From the NCBI GenBank assembly GCA_009846005.1, contig VXYL01000016.1, forward strand, positions 1 through 64,000: a stretch of DNA of 64,000 bases, read 5' to 3'. Below are positions 1 through 7,525 of this stretch, piece by piece; within the stretch, counting starts at the first letter, position 1; each line of letters starts with the position of its first letter. Below the pieces are notes generated by a model. It was given only the letters and a program-made list of their open reading frames with translations. It ran no database searches and was not told where the DNA came from. Origin of the DNA: Gammaproteobacteria bacterium. GTDB lineage: Bacteria > Pseudomonadota > Gammaproteobacteria > Pseudomonadales > Azotimanducaceae. A program made the translations under genes and the position numbers.

Positions 1-117
1 GTCGCCGTCCCCGTCGCCGTCCCCGTCCCCGTCGCCGTCGCCGTCCCCGTCGCCGTCCCCATCGCCGTCGCCGTCCCCATCGCCGTCGCCATCGCCATCG
101 CCGTCGCCATCCCCTCC
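1..117. repeat. Hexanucleotide-type microsatellite coding (Gly-Asp)n
   Basis: This is a run of six-base units, GTCGCC, GTCCCC and ATCGCC in changing order, read on the minus strand as GGCGAC, GGGGAC and GGCGAT. Third-position variation keeps Gly-Asp throughout, so selection or recent expansion acts on the dipeptide. Such tracts are prone to slippage; every change by six bases keeps the frame. It continues past the left edge. Confidence 0.9.
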
Positions 118-591
118 ACCGACGTCGTTGTCCTCGATGGTCAGCGACAGCGGCGTGGAGAGCAGCTCGTCATGCGGCGGGTCGACGCCCACGCTGCCCG
201 CGCAATAACCCTCGATACGTAGGGTCTCGGTGCCTTCGTGAACGGCATCGTCCACGATCCGCACGAACTTCGCCTCCGCGCTCCACCGTATCTTGTTCGT
301 GGCTCGAAGCTTTTTTTGATTCTTGAACTCCACGTCCGCCGCGTCAGCGCCGCTGCCGGCGGCGAGTCTCACCCGGCAACCCGTGTATTTGCCCCCGATC
401 TGCGTTGGCGGGTTGGCCAGTGTCAGCCGTACGTTAAAGTCGTCGGCATCCTCTGGCAGCGTCGTCGAGTCGACGCTTAGTTCGATGGTTGGCAGGGATT
501 GGGCTGAAGCATCGGTCGCGGCGACCGATGATCCGGCGAGCAGGATCCACGACGTCACCCACGTCAATCCCCTGCGTCCGATTGGATTCAT
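1..591 (-). CDS. Secreted Calx-beta-like domain protein with Gly-Asp repeat tail (cut by left edge)
   Basis: Read leftward from an ATG at 591, one frame stays open for 197 codons to the left edge, so the C-terminus is missing. Residues 1 to about 30 form a signal peptide: a basic start, a hydrophobic stretch WVTSWILLAGSSVA, then small residues. Residues about 33-155 look like a single beta-sandwich domain; it carries PEDADDFNVRLTLANP near its start and ends LSLTIEDNDV, a typical Calx-beta ending (a calcium-associated extracellular domain). From about residue 159 to the edge the protein is almost pure Gly-Asp dipeptides, probably an acidic, perhaps Ca2+-binding, linker to further missing domains. 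It is divergent from thyX, with 176 bp between the starts. Export and fold are inferred from sequence pattern; the function is unknown. Confidence 0.75.
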   Translation of the reverse strand, partial: MNPIGRRGLTWVTSWILLAGSSVAATDASAQSLPTIELSVDSTTLPEDADDFNVRLTLANPPTQIGGKYTGCRVRLAAGSGADAADVEFKNQKKLRATNKIRWSAEAKFVRIVDDAVHEGTETLRIEGYCAGSVGVDPPHDELLSTPLSLTIEDNDVGGGDGDGDGDGDGDGDGDGDGDGDGDGDGDGDGDGDGDGD

Positions 592-767
592 ACCGGCCTC
601 CACGAGTCGCAAACCGGCAAACGGACAACGGTACCGATGCCACTCGGCCATTGTACCGGTCAACGCAGGGTGTCGTCGGTGGGTGTGTCCACGCTCGTCG
701 GCAATCGTTGCGCATCGGCGACCGTCGCCATGCTACTGTCCCGCCACCACGTTCCGAACCGTCCCCG

Positions 768-1757
768 ATGCAAACCAAGCGACCCATTGCGCCAGGGGCC
801 GAGGAGATTCTCGGCGGCTATTTCCCGGTGCTCGACCACGGCTTCGTGGCACTGGTCGACTACATGGGCACCGACGACGATATCGAACGTGCCGCCCGGG
901 TCAGCTACGGTGCGGGTACCCGGCGGGTCAGTCAGACCCGGGGGCTCATCCGCTACCTCCAACGCCACGCCCACACGACACCGAGCGAGATGGTCGAGTT
1001 CAAATTCCACTGCTCGATGCCGATGTTCGTCGCCAGGCAATGGGTGCGGCACCGGACCGCTTCCGTGAACGAGTACAGCGCTCGCTACAGCCTGCTGCCG
1101 CTGCTCTTCTACGAACCGCCGCACGCGCACTTCGCACACCAGAGCAGCGTCAACAACCAAGGCCGCGAGGCCGAACCGGCGGCGCCCGAGATCTACGCCG
1201 CGGCCGTCGAGCGCTGGCAGCAGTTGCGCGACCATGCCTCGGACACCTACGGTTGGCTGTTGGGGGAGGATGTCGCGCGGGAGATCGCCCGCATCGACCT
1301 GCCGCTGTCGACCTATACCCAGTGGTATTGGAAGATCGACCTGCACAACCTGTTGCACTTCCTGACACTGCGCGTCGACGATCACGCCCAATGGGAGATT
1401 CAGGAGTACGGCCGGGTGATGGCGGGCATGCTCGAACGCGTCGCCCCCCTGGCCTACGAAGCTTGGCTTGACTACAACGTCCTCGGCACGCGGCTGAGCT
1501 ACGGTGAACGGCAGGCGCTGGCGAGGTTGCTTAGGCCCGAGGGCGATGGCGTCGCGGTGCGTGACGGGGTCTCGGAACTGAGCCGCGCCGATCTCCGCGA
1601 ATTGGGGCTTGCGCCACGCGAGATTCGCGAACTGCTTGCCAAGATCGAGGCCCCGAACCGGCCCGACTTCAGCCTCGACCTCGCCGACATGCGCAGCGCC
1701 GAGGAAATGGAGAGGAAGATGCTGGCGGCCGTGCCCGAACCCGACCGTCCAGCGTAG
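768..1757 (+). CDS. thyX: Flavin-dependent thymidylate synthase ThyX
   Basis: ThyX makes dTMP from dUMP using FAD, NADPH and methylene-tetrahydrofolate. The family signature RHRxxSxNExSxRYS is present at residues 94-108 as RHRTASVNEYSARYS, and the upstream region has the usual KFHCSMPMFVARQWV context. The start is the ATG at 768; the frame is open further upstream, but homology begins just after it. At 329 residues it is longer than compact ThyX proteins (about 220-250). The extra C-terminal part, from about residue 235, is charged and helical and includes ELSRADLRELGLAPREIRELL. Adjacent genes are unrelated. No thyA is visible in this window. Confidence 0.96.
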   Translation: MQTKRPIAPGAEEILGGYFPVLDHGFVALVDYMGTDDDIERAARVSYGAGTRRVSQTRGLIRYLQRHAHTTPSEMVEFKFHCSMPMFVARQWVRHRTASVNEYSARYSLLPLLFYEPPHAHFAHQSSVNNQGREAEPAAPEIYAAAVERWQQLRDHASDTYGWLLGEDVAREIARIDLPLSTYTQWYWKIDLHNLLHFLTLRVDDHAQWEIQEYGRVMAGMLERVAPLAYEAWLDYNVLGTRLSYGERQALARLLRPEGDGVAVRDGVSELSRADLRELGLAPREIRELLAKIEAPNRPDFSLDLADMRSAEEMERKMLAAVPEPDRPA

Positions 1758-1858
1758 CGACCGCGCCGGACCAGAGAGTGCGTGACCTGTGGATGTTCCT
1801 ATTCCCGGTAGCGAGGCTCGGACGTGCAAGGAACACCCCGTAGGGGAGAAATTGTCCC

Positions 1859-3364
1859 TTGGAAGCTGACGATTGGTTGCGGACCACGCCGCTGGCGGTG
1901 TTCTTCTTCCTCGGCCGCACCGTCAAGGGTCTTGTCAAGAACTTCGCCAACATGGCTGCCTCCGCAGCCGGGCTGCTGATCTTGATCAAGCAGCATGTCC
2001 TGATCGCCGCGGCCGGTGTTGTGATCGGCCTGGTCGCGCTTGTCGTCGTCGCCCTGCTCAGATATTGGTTTTTTCAATACCGCGTAGAGGAAAACGGTGT
2101 GCTGGTCCGCCAGGGCGTGCTCAAGAAGACGCAACTCGACATGCGTTTCGACCGCATCCAGGGAATCAGCACCGAACAGTCGCTTCTCTACCGCGTCCTC
2201 GGGCTCGTTACGGTTCGCTTCACGACCGCAGGGGCGGCTGGGGACGAGGGCCATCTGCCGGCGGTGACGCCCGAGTTCGTGGCCCGGCTTCGCCAGCGCC
2301 TGGACGCGCAACCGGCGCCTCAGGTGGCGTCGAGCGCGGACGGGACCGAGACGCTGCTAAAGCTCGACGGCGGCGAGGTGACCCGCATCGGCCTGACGGA
2401 CCCTCGCGTTCTTCAGTTCGCGCTTTTGGGAGCGGCACTAACGCCGGCGTTCGGTGCGGAATTCGAGAACGCCTACAAGCGGGCTGCGGACCTTGCGAGC
2501 GAATCATTGGCCGTACTGGCCAATCTCGGTCCCCTACTTGGGGTATTGACGGTGGTGGCGCTGTTTCTCGGCATCGTGCTCGTGTTCCTTCTCGGGTCCG
2601 TCGTGGTGGCGTTTCTCAGGTATCACGACTACGAACTGAGGCAGGAAGGGAGTGCGTTCCGCGCCAGCGCCGGCTTGCTGACGCGCAAGGATGTGACCGT
2701 AGACGTTAGCAAGATCCAGCAGCTGACCGTGCGGCAAGGGCTGGTGATGCGGTGGATGCAGCGCCACCGGGTTCAAGCGTTGCCGGCGAGTGGCGGGCCG
2801 GCCGAAGGCGAGGTGCCGGATGATGTTCAAAAGCTCGTGGTACCGATCGCCGGCGCCCAGACTGTCGAGGACCTGCGGGCGCGGGTGTTCGGTAGCGAGG
2901 GTCGACGTGTAACGGTGCTTCCGCGTGACAGCCGTTTCGCGCCGGTCTCGCCCTACGCCATCTGGCCGCCCGTGCTTTGGGTGGGCGTCGCGCCAGCCGT
3001 CGTTGCGGCAGCCGTGGTTACGACGATGTTCGGCAGCGCGGGCCTCGCGTGCCTAGGCTGGATCGTGGTTGTGGCGGCTATCGCCTGCCAGCGGTGGCGG
3101 CGCCGAGGCTATCTCCACGACGACGATGCCCTGGTCTTCCGTTCGGGATTCCTTGGCTATCGCGTGGAAGCCGCGCTGTTTCGGAAGGTGCAGCAGGTGA
3201 GCGTCAGCCAATCACCGCTGCAACGCCGCAAAAACCTCGCCACCGTCCACGTCCACCTCGCCACCGGCAGCGTCACCTTGCCGTACATCGAGTGCGCCAC
3301 GGCCAAGCGGCTGCGCGACTACATCCTCTACATGGCGGCTTCGAGCCGCTTGGCATGGCATTGA
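1859..3364 (+). CDS. ydbT: YdbT-like membrane protein with repeated bacterial PH (DUF304) domains
   Basis: A 501-residue membrane protein. A hydrophobic pair near residues 35-70 is followed by a bPH_2 module (YWFFQYRVEENGVLVRQGVLKK then FDRIQGISTEQSLLYRVLGL). A second membrane stretch (about 215-255) precedes another module (YHDYELRQEGSAFRASAGLLTRK, VSKIQQLTVRQG), and a third follows residues 360-400 (LFRKVQQVSVSQSPLQRRKNLATV). This three-module layout is the YdbT pattern. The start is taken as TTG 1859, because the sequence AGGGGAG lies about ten bases upstream and WLRTTPLAVFFFL is the usual N-terminus. The ydbS-like gene follows after about 100 bp; in most genomes the order is ydbS then ydbT. 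The cellular role is not established. Confidence 0.8.
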   Translation: MEADDWLRTTPLAVFFFLGRTVKGLVKNFANMAASAAGLLILIKQHVLIAAAGVVIGLVALVVVALLRYWFFQYRVEENGVLVRQGVLKKTQLDMRFDRIQGISTEQSLLYRVLGLVTVRFTTAGAAGDEGHLPAVTPEFVARLRQRLDAQPAPQVASSADGTETLLKLDGGEVTRIGLTDPRVLQFALLGAALTPAFGAEFENAYKRAADLASESLAVLANLGPLLGVLTVVALFLGIVLVFLLGSVVVAFLRYHDYELRQEGSAFRASAGLLTRKDVTVDVSKIQQLTVRQGLVMRWMQRHRVQALPASGGPAEGEVPDDVQKLVVPIAGAQTVEDLRARVFGSEGRRVTVLPRDSRFAPVSPYAIWPPVLWVGVAPAVVAAAVVTTMFGSAGLACLGWIVVVAAIACQRWRRRGYLHDDDALVFRSGFLGYRVEAALFRKVQQVSVSQSPLQRRKNLATVHVHLATGSVTLPYIECATAKRLRDYILYMAASSRLAWH

Positions 3365-3433
3365 TTGCGGGCGAGCGCCGCATTCAGTTGTCGCCCCGCA
3401 CCCGAAACCGGCGGTGTTCGATCCGGATGCCGG

Positions 3434-3439
3434 TATAAT
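3434..3439 (+). promoter_or_regulatory. Perfect TATAAT hexamer before the ydbS-like gene
   Basis: TATAAT matches the sigma-70 -10 consensus exactly and overlaps an in-frame ATG at 3438. If it is a promoter, transcription would begin near 3446 and the next ATG at 3465 would be the true start. No convincing -35 element is visible about 17 bp upstream, so this remains tentative. Confidence 0.3.
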
Positions 3440-3464
3440 GCCGCGCTTTCCCGAAGACCTACCG

Positions 3465-4046
3465 ATGTTCGTCAACCCGGAGATACCGATCGACGCTCTG
3501 CCGTCGGCGGATGCTGTCGAGTGGCATGCGCTTGATGCGCGCTTCGTCAGGTGCCGACAGGCGCGGAACATCGTCCGTACGCTCATCCTCTTCGCGATCA
3601 TCGGGGTCGCCCACGCCGTGGTTGCCAACGTGCCCAAGCTCGCCGATGTGGGATGGGTCTTGCCGTGGCTCTGGGCACTATCTGTGGTACGTCTTGCTTG
3701 GTCCGTGTACTGGCCGGTGGTCGACATTCCGCGTCGTGGCTACGCGGTGCGCGACAAGGACATTCTCTACAAGGCAGGCGTATTCTGGCGGTCCGTGTCG
3801 GCCGTCCCCTACAACCGTGTCCAGCACGCGGAAACCGGGAATTCACCCATCGAGCGGCGCTTCGGCCTGGCCAGGCTAACGGTGTTCACAGCTGGGACGG
3901 CGGCGGGCGACCTGCGCATCGATGGTCTCGATGAAGCCAACGCGGAGCGACTACGGATCTTCGTGGTCGGCAAGGTTCGCGGCGAGGACGACCTGGCAGC
4001 GACGACGGTCGACGCCGAAAGTGCCGTCGGGATCGTTTCCGCTTGA
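3465..4046 (+). CDS. ydbS: YdbS-like membrane protein with one bacterial PH (DUF304) domain
   Basis: A 193-residue protein with two close hydrophobic segments (residues about 35-85: IVRTLILFAIIGVAHAVV and VLPWLWALSVVRLAWSVYWPV). A bPH_2 module follows: RGYAVRDKDILYKAGVFWRSVSAVPYNRVQHAETGNSPIERRFGLARLTVFTAG (shown here for orientation as separate family motifs YAVRDKDILYKAGVF, NRVQHAE and ERRFGLARL). This is the partner of the upstream YdbT-like gene. The start is placed at ATG 3465 (MFVNPEIPIDALP resembles the family N-terminus). ATG 3438 and GTG 3414 are in frame and possible, but 3438 sits inside a perfect -10 hexamer. Its function is unknown. Confidence 0.78.
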   Translation: MFVNPEIPIDALPSADAVEWHALDARFVRCRQARNIVRTLILFAIIGVAHAVVANVPKLADVGWVLPWLWALSVVRLAWSVYWPVVDIPRRGYAVRDKDILYKAGVFWRSVSAVPYNRVQHAETGNSPIERRFGLARLTVFTAGTAAGDLRIDGLDEANAERLRIFVVGKVRGEDDLAATTVDAESAVGIVSA

Positions 4047-4096
4047 ACGCCTGCGGTCCAATTGGGCCCGTGTTGGATGTCGGCCGGCCGCGCCGA

Positions 4097-4525
4097 TCAG
4101 CCGGGCTCGGCAATGAACACGGGAATCGTCCGCGTGGTTTTGTTCTTGTATTCCTCGTAGGGCGGGAAGGCTTCGACGGCAAGTGCCCATACACGCGCCC
4201 GTTCTTCGGCGTCCTCCACTTCCCGGACCCGCATGCGGTGAACCTCGGTCTTGTCGCGGATTTCAACGTCGGCATGGGTGCGCAGGTTGTAGACCCAGAC
4301 CGGATTCTTCGGTGCGCCGCCCATCGAGCCGACCAGCACGTAGCTGCCGGCATCCTCTACCCGCATCAACGCGGTTTTGCGGATCGCGCCCGTCTGGTTG
4401 CCCCGGTGGGTGACGATGATGACGGGACGCCCGCCGAGTTCGGTGCCTTGCGTGCCGCCGCTGCCCTCGTAGAGTTCGATCTGGTCGCGAACCCATTTAA
4501 CGGGAGTCGGGATGTACTCCGCCAT
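4097..4525 (-). CDS. F420H2-dependent nitroreductase/quinone reductase family (Ddn-like) protein
   Basis: A 142-residue split-barrel protein of the deazaflavin-dependent nitroreductase family (DUF385, Ddn type), which uses reduced F420. Family marks visible are GRPVIIVTHRGNQTGAIRKT near residues 32-51 and YVLVGSMGGAPKNPVWVYNL around 62-82. The start at 4525 is chosen because an AGGAGG sits a few bases upstream on the minus strand; the frame extends further but without homology. It is convergent with ydbS and divergent from cyoE. The F420 synthesis genes elsewhere in the window (fbiC, cofC, cofD, cofE) make an F420 cofactor plausible. The substrate is unknown. Confidence 0.88.
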   Translation of the reverse strand: MAEYIPTPVKWVRDQIELYEGSGGTQGTELGGRPVIIVTHRGNQTGAIRKTALMRVEDAGSYVLVGSMGGAPKNPVWVYNLRTHADVEIRDKTEVHRMRVREVEDAEERARVWALAVEAFPPYEEYKNKTTRTIPVFIAEPG

Positions 4526-4617
4526 GCGCTGGCCTCCTGTTTGATCGTGCTGTCGATAGCCCGACAGCTTATCGCATCGGGTCCAGCCGACGCGCCCGCT
4601 GGCGGCGGAGGTCGGGA

Positions 4618-5502
4618 ATGAGCGAAGCCGTCGTCGGCGCGGCGACATGGCGCGACTACCTGGAGTTGACCAAGCCGCGGGTCGTGCTGCTCATGTTGCT
4701 GTGCGCCTTGGTCGGCATGCTGCTCGCGACTCCTGGTGTGCCCCCGCTAACCCTCGTGCTGGCCGGCCTCGGCGGCATCGCCCTGGTGGCAGGCTCCGCC
4801 GCCGTCGTGAACCACATCGCCGATGCCCGGATCGATGCCCGCATGGCGCGCACCCGGAATCGGCCGATTCCGGAAGGCCGCGTCAGTCCGGCAGCCGGGA
4901 TCGTGTTTGCGGCGGTGCTCGGGATCGCCGGGCTGGCCGTGCTTGTCGTCTGGGTCAATCCCCTAACGGCCGGTTTGAACCTCGTGTCCTGGATCGGCTA
5001 CGGGCTGCTCTACACCCTTTATCTCAAACGCGCGACGTCCCAGAACATCGTCATCGGCGGCGTGTTCGGTGCCGCGCCGCCGCTGTTCGGGTGGACCGCG
5101 GTGACCAACTCCATCGAGTGGGGCGGCCTGATCCTGCTGCTGATCATTTTCGTGTGGACGCCACCGCATTTCTGGGCGCTCGCGATCGACCGGCGGCGCG
5201 ACTACGAGAAGGTGGACGTCCCCATGCTGCCGATCACACATGGCGACGCCTACACCCGGCGGCAGATCCTCTACTACACCATCGTTCTATGCCTGGTGAG
5301 CGTTGCGCCTTTCCTCATCGGCATGAGCGGCCTCGTGTACCTATCCGGAGCGCTGATCCTTGGCGCGGGATTTCTCGGCTGCGCGATCGCATTGCTGCGT
5401 GGCAGCACGGAACGCGCGCCGATCGCGACCTTCAGGTATTCGATCGTCTATCTCGCGCTGCTGTGCGTCGTGCTGCTCGTTGACCACTACCTGCCCGTGT
5501 AG
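4618..5502 (+). CDS. cyoE: Protoheme IX farnesyltransferase (heme O synthase)
   Basis: Transfers a farnesyl group from farnesyl diphosphate to heme b to give heme O for cytochrome oxidases. It is an integral membrane UbiA-family protein of 294 residues with about nine hydrophobic segments. The first Asp-rich motif is at residues 65-73 (N65-HIA-D69-ARI-D73) followed by RMARTRNRPIPEGR. The second conserved region, FVWTPPHFWALAIDRRRDYEKVDVP-type, lies around 180-200 (FVWTPPHFWALA, RDYEKVDVPMLP). GGAGG lies about ten bases before the ATG. No oxidase genes or ctaA lie nearby, so it stands alone here. Confidence 0.96.
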   Translation: MSEAVVGAATWRDYLELTKPRVVLLMLLCALVGMLLATPGVPPLTLVLAGLGGIALVAGSAAVVNHIADARIDARMARTRNRPIPEGRVSPAAGIVFAAVLGIAGLAVLVVWVNPLTAGLNLVSWIGYGLLYTLYLKRATSQNIVIGGVFGAAPPLFGWTAVTNSIEWGGLILLLIIFVWTPPHFWALAIDRRRDYEKVDVPMLPITHGDAYTRRQILYYTIVLCLVSVAPFLIGMSGLVYLSGALILGAGFLGCAIALLRGSTERAPIATFRYSIVYLALLCVVLLVDHYLPV

Positions 5503-5539
5503 GATTAGTGGTTTCGACCGCAAGCTAGAGGGAGCGTCT

Positions 5540-6646
5540 ATGCGTGCTGGCCATCACTCGGTGGTCTTGGCTGCCATGGCAGACGGTATCGGGGATTTGA
5601 CCTTCGCCTCGCGGGAATGGGTGGCGGCCGCGGGCGAGGTCCTCGCGGCGGCCGCCGACAGGCACGCCGACGGCCTGGCCGACCTCGGTCGGTTCTCGCT
5701 GTGCGAAGTGGCCCACAATGCGCCGGCCTATCTCCACGCCGGCCCGTCGCTAGCCTGGCACGCCCATTTCGACGGGGCCAAGGTGTCCGCCCACGTCGGC
5801 GAACTCTGCGTCGAAGCGTGCGATTTGAAGATCGAGGGCGATCACTCGGTCATGAGCAACCTCGGGCGCATCAGTTTCACCGGCAGTGATCCAGACGTCG
5901 TCGCCGCCGCCCAGTCACGACTGCAGAAACTCTCGCGGTGGGAGTCTCATGGCAGCTTCCCCCAACACCCTGTGCTCGGCGCGGTGCTGCGGTCCCTGCA
6001 CGACGCCATGGCACCTCGTACGATGCCCCGTTTCGTGTGGATGACCCCCGAATGGGTGAACAGCGCGCGGCACATTGTGACGACCCGCGCGGTCTCGGAG
6101 AAATACGCGGACGGTCTCAAGAACGTCGTCTACACCTTCGCGGAAGAGTTCACCGATACCCCCCGCTACGCATTCCCCGGTGGCGCCCACGGCGGCTTTT
6201 GGATTCGCTGCGACCACGGCGAAGTGACGGTTGGTGCCGGTCCGCTGCCAGACGCACTCCAGCCCGCCGATGCCTTGACGAAGGGAATTTACGCGCCGGT
6301 GGTCCCGGTTGGAAGAACCGTGAATGCCGCCATGACGGATGCCGACAAGGAGGAGCAGGCGCGGTATTCCAAGATGGCGTTTCGCCGCGACGAGAAAACC
6401 GGCAAGCACCCTGTGGGACAGACCTCGCCCTCCGGTAGAGGGCCGATGCCGCCGGAGCTTTCCCGCGTCCTCATGCCGCTGCACGACGAGTTGTCGAAAC
6501 GCAGCTCGGGCGATCTGCCTGCGGACTACGATTTGGACGTGAAACCCGATTGGGGCATTCCCCAGGGATTCGATCGGGACCCGGATTACGACCCGTCCTG
6601 GCTGCGCTACGACGAGGTCGACATCTACGGAGATCCGCTCGACTAG
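5540..6646 (+). CDS. Conserved-looking soluble protein of unknown function
   Basis: A 368-residue protein, 37 bp behind cyoE, starting at ATG 5540 after an AGAGGGA ribosome site. I do not recognise a family. There is no signal peptide or membrane segment. The N-terminal third has a His-rich stretch (EVAHNAPAYLHAGPSLAWHAHF, residues about 57-78) and a two-Cys region ELCVEACDLKIEG. The C-terminus is acidic and Asp/Tyr-rich (DRDPDYDPSWLRYDEVDIYGDPLD-like), with no low-complexity bias elsewhere. Normal codon use and a clean start argue for a real gene. It could be co-transcribed with cyoE, but nothing links it to heme biosynthesis. Confidence 0.75.
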   Translation: MRAGHHSVVLAAMADGIGDLTFASREWVAAAGEVLAAAADRHADGLADLGRFSLCEVAHNAPAYLHAGPSLAWHAHFDGAKVSAHVGELCVEACDLKIEGDHSVMSNLGRISFTGSDPDVVAAAQSRLQKLSRWESHGSFPQHPVLGAVLRSLHDAMAPRTMPRFVWMTPEWVNSARHIVTTRAVSEKYADGLKNVVYTFAEEFTDTPRYAFPGGAHGGFWIRCDHGEVTVGAGPLPDALQPADALTKGIYAPVVPVGRTVNAAMTDADKEEQARYSKMAFRRDEKTGKHPVGQTSPSGRGPMPPELSRVLMPLHDELSKRSSGDLPADYDLDVKPDWGIPQGFDRDPDYDPSWLRYDEVDIYGDPLD

Positions 6647-6743
6647 CGGGGGTACTCCAGCCCGACGATTGATGGCGACATTACGGCATCGGCGGCTGAT
6701 TCGGGTGGGAGCCTTCGGCCGCGTTCGAGCAGACTAGGCTTCA

Positions 6744-7304
6744 ATGGTGCGCTTCCCCGACAAGGTCGAGACGGAGCGACTTCTGCTGCGTCTGCCCGTC
6801 TCCCGGGATGCACGGAAGTTCTACAAGGCCGTCAACGAGTCGCTGCCCGAATTGCGGCAGTGGATGCCTTGGGCGGTTGAGCCCTACGATCTCGGCAAGG
6901 CCCGGTCGTTCTGCGAGGTCGCCACCAAGAACGCCGAGGACGGAGACGACTACAGTGTTGTGATCGTGACCAAGAGTCGTCGGCGCATCGTCGGCTGCTG
7001 CAGTCTGAAGGCGCGGGACTGGGCGGTCCCCAGGTTCGAGATCGGCTACTGGCTGCGCACCGGGGCCGTCGGCAACGGCTTCGCCACGGAAGCCGCGCGC
7101 GCGCTCACCGAGCTGGCCTTTCGGTCGCTGGCCGCAGAACGGGTGGAGATCCGGGTCGATGATCTAAACGCGCGCAGCTACGCGATTCCGGAGCGACTCG
7201 GTTTCGAGTGGGAAGCGACGCTAAGGGCACACGAGCGTGCCACCAACGGCGAACTGAGCAACACGCGAATCTACGCGATGTGGAGCTTGAGCCGGCTCAC
7301 GTAG
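6744..7304 (+). CDS. GNAT-family N-acetyltransferase (RimJ/RimL-like)
   Basis: A 186-residue acetyltransferase of the RimJ/RimL type. It has an N-terminal ETERLLLRLPVSRDARKFY, a core strand FEIGYWLRTGAVGNGFATEAARAL (the acetyl-CoA loop VGNGFATEA is at residues about 110-118), and a C-terminal VDDLNARSYAIPERLGFEWEATLR. These proteins acetylate N-termini or small molecules; the substrate here is unknown. The TAG stop at 7302-7304 lies inside the GTAG head of a repeat hairpin that follows at once. Confidence 0.9.
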   Translation: MVRFPDKVETERLLLRLPVSRDARKFYKAVNESLPELRQWMPWAVEPYDLGKARSFCEVATKNAEDGDDYSVVIVTKSRRRIVGCCSLKARDWAVPRFEIGYWLRTGAVGNGFATEAARALTELAFRSLAAERVEIRVDDLNARSYAIPERLGFEWEATLRAHERATNGELSNTRIYAMWSLSRLT

Positions 7305-7497
7305 GGGCGACCCTTGTGGTCGCCCGCAATACGCAATAGACGCAACGGAGATTTGACGCGGGACGGGACAACGCCGCCAGACGCCTCGCTGGCTCGGCGT
7401 CCGGCCCCAGCCCCCACCGCCCCAGGACTCCGCGCCCATCAACAGCGCTTGCGCGCCGTTGCTGCGGCGCAGACTCCTCGGCCCGTCCCCTACGACC
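7301..7497. repeat. REPIN-like element: GTAG-headed hairpin plus a split inverted partner
   Basis: GTAG at 7301-7304 heads a perfect hairpin, stem GGGCGACC (7305-7312), loop CTTGT, stem GGTCGCCC (7318-7325). Downstream, GCGGGACGGGACAA (about 7355-7368) and CCCGTCCCCTAC (about 7484-7495) look like the two halves of the second, inverted hairpin. They are pushed apart by roughly 115 bp of unrelated sequence, as if something was inserted in its loop. The whole stretch from GNAT to fbiC is filled by this element. Confidence 0.8.
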
Positions 7498-7525
7498 CCA
7501 AGCAACTTCGGTTCCGGATGCGGGA

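Noticed and set aside
1-117. CRISPR array at the left edge
   Set aside because: The units are six bases long with no spacers and code for Gly-Asp in an open frame.
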